A stretch of DNA of 48,816 bases from an uncultured Flavobacterium sp. Lineage in GTDB: Bacteria > Bacteroidota > Bacteroidia > Flavobacteriales > Flavobacteriaceae. The DNA lies in the NCBI GenBank assembly GCA_937773775.1, contig CALJVL010000007.1, positions 1 through 48,816 of the forward strand, given 5' to 3'. The notes beneath the pieces are model-generated. The model ran no database searches. It saw nothing but the letters and a program-made list of their open reading frames with translations, and had not been told where the DNA came from. Made by a program: the position numbers and the translations under genes. Positions 44,644-48,816 of the stretch are shown here, piece by piece. The first letter of the stretch is position 1. Every line of letters begins with the position of its first letter.

Positions 44644-45408
44644 ATGAAAAAGATACTTTTAATTGCCTCGTTTATTGTATTTGGAATTACGTTGAATTCT
44701 TGCAACAGTGATTCTACTTCTGGCACATATGCCTACAATGTTCGTATGACAGATGCTCCTGGACCTTATGAAGAAGTAAACATTGATTTACAAGCTGTGG
44801 AAGTCACTGGAAACGATGGACAAACGGTACTATTAAACACTACAGCGGGTATTTATAACCTTTTGGATTTTTCTAATGGTGTAGATACGCTAATTGCTAC
44901 GAGTGAATTGAGTGACGCTAAGGTATCGCAGATTAGGTTGATACTTGGGTCTAACAACACAGTGGTTGTGGGAGGTGTTAGTTATCCTTTAAGCACGCCA
45001 AGTGCGGAACAATCTGGTTTGAAATTACAAGTGCAGCAAACCTTGGTTGCCGATATTCAAAATGAAATCCTACTTGATTTTGATGCCAATGCATCTATTG
45101 TAAAAACAGGAAACGGAACTTACAAACTAAAACCAGTGGTTAGAACCGTCGTTACAGCTATTACTGGAAATATCAAAGGAAGTATTACACCTATTGGTAC
45201 TTCGGCTGTGGTAACAGCTACTTCTGCTGATGCTGTTGAATACTCGAGCAGTGTAAACGAATTAGGTCAGTTTCAAATATCAGGGCTTTTACCGGGAACT
45301 TACACTTTTACAGTAACGCCTTTATTGCCATTACTGTCGGTATCCCAATTGAATGTGGTGGTGGTAGCAGGTGCAAATACCACTTTGGATGTTATAGCGC
45401 TAGAATAA
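44644..45408 (+). CDS. DUF4382 surface lipoprotein
   Basis: This 254-residue lipoprotein (signal KKILLIASFIVFGITLNSC) has a DUF4382 domain: YAYNVRMTDAPGPYEEVNID, VTGNDGQTVLLN and IYNLLDFSNGVDTLIATSEL, with AKVSQIRLILGSNN, are typical. A C-terminal Ig-like, carboxypeptidase-regulatory-type segment (ITGNIKGSITPIGTSAVVTA, FQISGLLPGTYTFTVTP) follows. Surface display and carbohydrate or ligand binding is plausible, but no function is established. It stands alone, with a terminator downstream. Confidence 0.87.
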   Translation: MKKILLIASFIVFGITLNSCNSDSTSGTYAYNVRMTDAPGPYEEVNIDLQAVEVTGNDGQTVLLNTTAGIYNLLDFSNGVDTLIATSELSDAKVSQIRLILGSNNTVVVGGVSYPLSTPSAEQSGLKLQVQQTLVADIQNEILLDFDANASIVKTGNGTYKLKPVVRTVVTAITGNIKGSITPIGTSAVVTATSADAVEYSSSVNELGQFQISGLLPGTYTFTVTPLLPLLSVSQLNVVVVAGANTTLDVIALE

Positions 45409-45436
45409 ATTCTTTTTAGGCCTAGATTCGATTCAA

Positions 45437-45467
45437 AAACCACGAGCTATTAGTTGTCGTGGTTTAT
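45437..45467 (+). terminator. Terminator after the DUF4382 gene
   Basis: AAACCACGA (45437-45445) pairs exactly with TCGTGGTTT (45457-45465), followed by an AT-rich tail. It lies 30 bases after the stop. A run of nine C follows at 45506-45514 in otherwise AT-rich DNA. Confidence 0.7.
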
Positions 45468-45655
45468 TTATGCCTTAAAGTGAACTACTGCCTGAGCTCA
45501 ATTATCCCCCCCCCGCTATCACATTCAATGATATAAAACAACTAAAAATTAGATAGAACAAAAAAAATGAAAATAAGGATTAATCGTATTAGAAAAATTT
45601 CTTCTAAGTTCGAATAATTCCTATTTCCATTTCTTGATAAAAGGAAAAGTAATTG

Positions 45656-46439
45656 TTACATTGACCTGTGTTTCTCTGTTCTTTTCTTAAATGCATCAAA
45701 CATAGCTGCTGCTTTTTTATCAAATTCCAGTGGATGATCACGATTCAATTTTACATTATCTAAGTCACTTAAAATTACATCAATTTCATTATTTTTTATA
45801 CCGTCAATTAATTTTTTAGCAACCATTTCAGAAGAATGTAAATCCCCTGAATTTGAACTTTTCATCATTGGAGTGTCAGTTCCAGTAGGGTATAGGGTAA
45901 CTACTTGGATAGGAAAATCCTTTAACTCTCTTCTAATCGATTCAGAAAACGCCCTTACAGCCGCTTTAGTCGCTGAATAGGGAGCGTAAAAAGGCATGCT
46001 AATTAATGCTAAACCAGAAGAAACATTTATCAGTGCTGCTTCTTTACTTTTTTTCAATAAAGGAAGCATGTGCTTAGTCATTAAAATTAATCCGATTACG
46101 TTGATATTAGTTTGCGCAATGATATCATCATCAGAAATGCTGCTAATCGATCCCGCACTAACCACACCTGCGTTGTTAATCAAAATGTCTACTGTTCCCC
46201 ATTTCTTTTCAACAATTGCAACAAACTCTTTTATGTCTTCCACCTTAGCGAGATCGCCACTATAAAGTTCAAATTCAGCTTTAGGAAATTGTTTTTTTAG
46301 AGCTTCTAATTTTTCCATGCTTCCACCTAATACTGCAAAATCTTTAACACCTTCGTCATATAATTCGGCTACAATTTTTTTCTCCAATTCCGCTGCCACC
46401 ACCAGTTATTACAACCTTTTTATTTTCAAAATTTTTCAT
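45656..46439 (-). pseudogene. Short-chain dehydrogenase/reductase, frameshifted near the N-terminus
   Basis: The true start is ATG 46439: MKNFENKKVVITGGGSGIGE, a standard SDR cofactor-binding motif, runs in one frame up to a run of seven A (minus strand, about 46375-46381). With six A the frame would continue EKIVAELYDEGVKDFAVLGG, which is what the downstream frame encodes. Removing one A gives a single normal SDR of about 260 residues with the N-N-A-G motif (LINNAGVVSAGS), catalytic Ser in INVSSGLALIS and Tyr/Lys in YSATKAAVRAF. As read, the gene is broken; a GTG-start internal product lacks the cofactor site. Function would be an NAD(P)-dependent oxidoreductase. Confidence 0.8.
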
Positions 46440-46920
46440 TTTTTATATCAATTTAAGTTATTATCTTCTTTTTTCCAGTATCAACCGTCGATTTTAATAC
46501 TGGTCATATCCCAAGATAGGAATAAGAAAATGCAACAAAGACTAATTAAGATTAATTTAATATTATCGTCTGCCGCTTTTTTAGTGTATTAGTGTTTTAT
46601 TTAGGCAGTAAATTTTTGAGGTATGGAGCAGTTTTTACCGTTTTTTAAAGGTAACGAAGGCTTTCTGCAAAAGAGGTTTTATAAGGTGTTGTGTAATAAT
46701 ATCGATGGAAAATCACGCGTAAATAATAGGCATTATCGTTAATATCTAATTTAATTTTATCTTATATGTTAGCTGAGAGGAAGCCTATAGTGACTTTTTA
46801 CTAGATGTTTAGCTTGTTTAGGCCCTAATGCCGAACGAACTCTTTCGTGTGGTACGTTAAGATTAAAACTGATCGGCCTATATTTTCTTAAGCCTTAATG
46901 CAGCAACTATTAGTAGAAAT
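46440..46920. other. Gene-free stretch
   Basis: About 480 bases of AT-rich DNA between the SDR gene and the RAYT remnant. I see no open frame with protein-like composition, no strong hairpin and no promoter I trust beyond that presumed for the SDR gene. Confidence 0.5.
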
Positions 46921-46925
46921 TATAA

Positions 46926-47421
46926 ATTTACTTCGTCCGTTCGACTATCTTTTCAGGTCATAATCCATATAGTTGGTACTTTATAAGTTTCTCTGTAGTA
47001 GGTTTGTTGGATGTGTTTACTCCAAATGAATGCAAAGAATTATTTCTAGAGTATTATAGAATCAATGGATTTTGTAGAAAGAAAAAGGATATAGAAAATG
47101 TATTATATTGCATTATGCCAGGTCACGTACATTTTATTTGTCGTATGGGAAATGGGAATACATCAGGGCTCATGCTTGATTTTAAAGGTTTTACTTCAAA
47201 GAAAATGTTACAAACAATTAAAGAAAACTAGCTAGAGAGCCAAAAAGAAGGGGTGTTTTGGATGATGGAAAAAGAATAGTAATTTGAAGCATAGGCAATT
47301 TTGGCAACAAGATAATCATCCAATAGAAATTTGGTCGTTGAAAGTTTTTGAACAAAAGCTTTATTATATTAAACACAACCCAGTAAAATTCGGTTTTGTG
47401 ACCGTTGTAATAGATTTATAG
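46926..47421 (+). pseudogene. RAYT (REP-associated tyrosine transposase) remnant
   Basis: The frame STIFSGHNPYSWYFISFSVV followed by GLLDVFTPNECKE matches the N-terminus of Y1 transposases of the RAYT type but has no ATG. The catalytic region is YCIMPGHVHFICRMG, with the His-x-His pair, followed by a stop at about 47231. The C-terminal piece (HRQFWQQDNHPIEIWSLKVF and EQKLYYIKHNPVKFGFVT) continues after frame changes. It is a truncated, non-functional copy. The catalytic Tyr region is in the broken part. Confidence 0.75.
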
Positions 47422-47601
47422 TACTTCAGTGCTAGGAATTATGGAAATAATGACTAAACAGTTTTAGAGATAGACTTGAATTGATTGCCTTTTGCACACG
47501 AGCAACAGGCTCGCGTTAACATACGCTTAAAATAGCGGGAGGTACTTACCCTATCTTTTACCAAGACCGCTAAGGGCAATAAAAACAAAAAAACAGTACA
47601 A

Positions 47602-48054
47602 ATGAACAGTAACTTCTACAGGACAAACAGACAAAAATTATTATTTATGGTTAAGGAGTTGCATGCGCGTGGTTTTGAAAAGTTGAGAGTTATTCCATCT
47701 TTATCACCTAGCGGTTTAGGATGGCGTTGTTAGTTCATAAATGAAACAAAAGACAGTGAATTTATAGCTTCTAACTGGATTTACAAACACGAAGATGAAA
47801 ATTCAAAGGAAGAAATCAAACAGACACCACAAGAGTTGGCAGATTTGTTCATAAAAGAAAACTTTGAATTTATTGACCATAGCAAAGGCGAAAACGAACA
47901 ATATACAAAGTGGTATAGTGAAATGCTTGAAAGTTTAAAAAAGGACGAATTACCATTTGCCTTCTCCGATTATTTTGGATCCACCAGCTTTTGGAAAACT
48001 TCATTAGGAAATGAAATAAAAACGTTGCCTAATGAACAGGAATACTATCTTTAG
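47602..48054 (+). pseudogene. Unrecognised gene interrupted by an amber codon
   Basis: From ATG 47602 the frame reads MNSNFYRTNRQKLLFMVKEL and so on to SLSPSGLGWRC, then TAG (47731-47733), then FINETKDSEFIASNWIYKHE and on to the stop at 48052-48054 with no other interruption. Without the amber it would be a 150-residue soluble protein. The SLSPSG-x-WRC stretch is reminiscent of a family of small Bacteroidota proteins whose function I do not know. A stretch with CGAGC/GCTCG hairpin and GTTAAC lies before it (47498-47520). Confidence 0.6.
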
Positions 48055-48210
48055 ATAGCGAAAATTAGAATAGTTAAAAGAATTACAGAAATAAAAGCCC
48101 ATCTCTATCGCCATATTTTGAGAATGTTAACAATCCCATTCATAAATAGTATTTTGGGCGTTAACTTTTGACGGAAAAGCAATTCTATTATAAATTTTAT
48201 TTTAACTAAA

Positions 48211-48816
48211 ATGAATACTAAATCTAGGATAGCATCAATAGCAAACGGGATTTGCTTAGAGACTGCGGTTACGGGTTTGCCCACTTTTAATTTGTCAGTA
48301 TTAAAGCTTTCAAATGATTTGGAATTTCAATTACCTAATAACATAAGGTTAGGTCATTTAGCAGAAATAATTGTTTCTGAATTAATTAAGTCATCCTCAA
48401 AATTACACGGTATTATATGAACATTTTCAGATAATTGAAAATCAAAAAACCGTAGGTGAAATTGATTTTATCATTGAAAATAGCACGAATAAGAAGTTAA
48501 TTCATCTAGAATTAGCCTATAAATTCTACTTATTTGACCCCAGTATTTCGACAGAGCCTATAAATAACTGGATTTGGTCCCAATAGAAACGACTCTTTAA
48601 GAGAGAAATTAGAGAAGATAAAAAAGAAAACAATTTCCATTATTGTACCACAGTTGTACAGCATCAGAATTTAATACCATTGCTATTGATACTGTTTCTC
48701 AAGCTTTATGTTTATTAGCTTCGTTGTTTGTTCCCTATCAATTTAAAACTAAATTACCCCCTATTTATGAGAAAGCCATTAGAGGCTATTATTTAAATTT
48801 AGAAAACCTTTATCAA
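48211..48816 (+). pseudogene. DUF1853-family gene with several frameshifts, truncated by the window end
   Basis: The opening frame holds LEFQLPNNIRLGHLAEIIVS, typical of DUF1853, then breaks after LIKSSSK near 48400. The next frame gives NYTVLYEHFQIIENQKTVGE and HLELAYKFYLFDPSIS up to a TAG after WSQ. A third frame continues GPNRNDSLREKLEKIKKK, and a fourth gives NTIAIDTVSQALCLLASLFV to the window end. Each junction fits a single-base indel, so at least three lesions separate pieces of one family protein. Function of DUF1853 is unknown. Confidence 0.7.

Noticed and set aside
45506..45514. Nine-C run as a phase-variation tract
   Set aside because: It lies in intergenic DNA 90 bases past the DUF4382 stop and 140 bases past the SDR stop, with no promoter or frame it could switch.

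Overview
The window looks like a piece of a Flavobacterium-type chromosome (Bacteroidota, Flavobacteriaceae). The DNA is AT-rich, several genes are preceded by TANNTTTG promoter boxes, the tmRNA encodes a tag reading GEGNYALAA, and the gene families (DUF3667, DUF6268, DUF4382, VirE/DUF3987, multi-PAS hybrid kinases) are typical of that group. All identifications come from reading the sequence; no database search was possible.

Layout. 1-2600: sparse DNA with an intact IS1182-type element (876-2595) flanked by ACGT duplications. 3237-12255: a sensory block with a six-PAS hybrid histidine kinase, a CheB-CheR-PAS fusion, a decayed PAS fragment and a second hybrid kinase. 12419-12990: remains of an ABC-2 permease. 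13049-17726 (minus strand): a sulfur/persulfide operon with a Crp/Fnr regulator, TauE/SafE exporter, CstB-like persulfide dioxygenase-rhodanese, a broken DUF2892 gene, a methyltransferase fused to an HMA-like domain, a small membrane protein and a broken thioredoxin. A rhodanese and a GapN-type dehydrogenase lie divergently (18058-20010). 20148-24151: mixed housekeeping and envelope genes ending with an OsmC protein.

24198-33498: a roughly 9.3-kb integrated island in the 3' end of ssrA (tmRNA, 33485-33878, minus). A 15-bp direct repeat of the tmRNA end marks both borders, and the tyrosine integrase lies just inside the left border. The island carries an excisionase-like HTH protein, a VirE/DUF3987 primase-helicase-like protein followed by a 32-bp inverted iteron-like repeat around an AT-rich core (an origin candidate), and cargo: a HEPN-motif protein, a DUF6602 nuclease-like protein and a zinc-ribbon/Vsr-like endonuclease. 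The first two cargo genes sit between attC-like palindromes. One palindrome is split by a 109-bp MITE whose ends and ACGT target match the IS1182 element 28 kb away.

33974-44643: serine hydrolase, saccharopine/alanine dehydrogenase-like enzyme, M28 peptidase, DUF3667 protein, dienelactone hydrolase, and an arginine catabolic set (Lrp regulator divergent from rocD-rocF). These are followed by a structured intergenic repeat and an alpha/beta hydrolase whose signal peptide contains a stop. 44644-48816: a DUF4382 lipoprotein, a frameshifted SDR, a RAYT transposase remnant, an amber-interrupted gene and a multiply frameshifted DUF1853 gene running off the end.

A striking theme is the density of small inactivating lesions: homopolymer indels, a 7-bp duplication, single nonsense codons and lost ATG codons. 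Either this region is eroding or the assembly carries indel errors.
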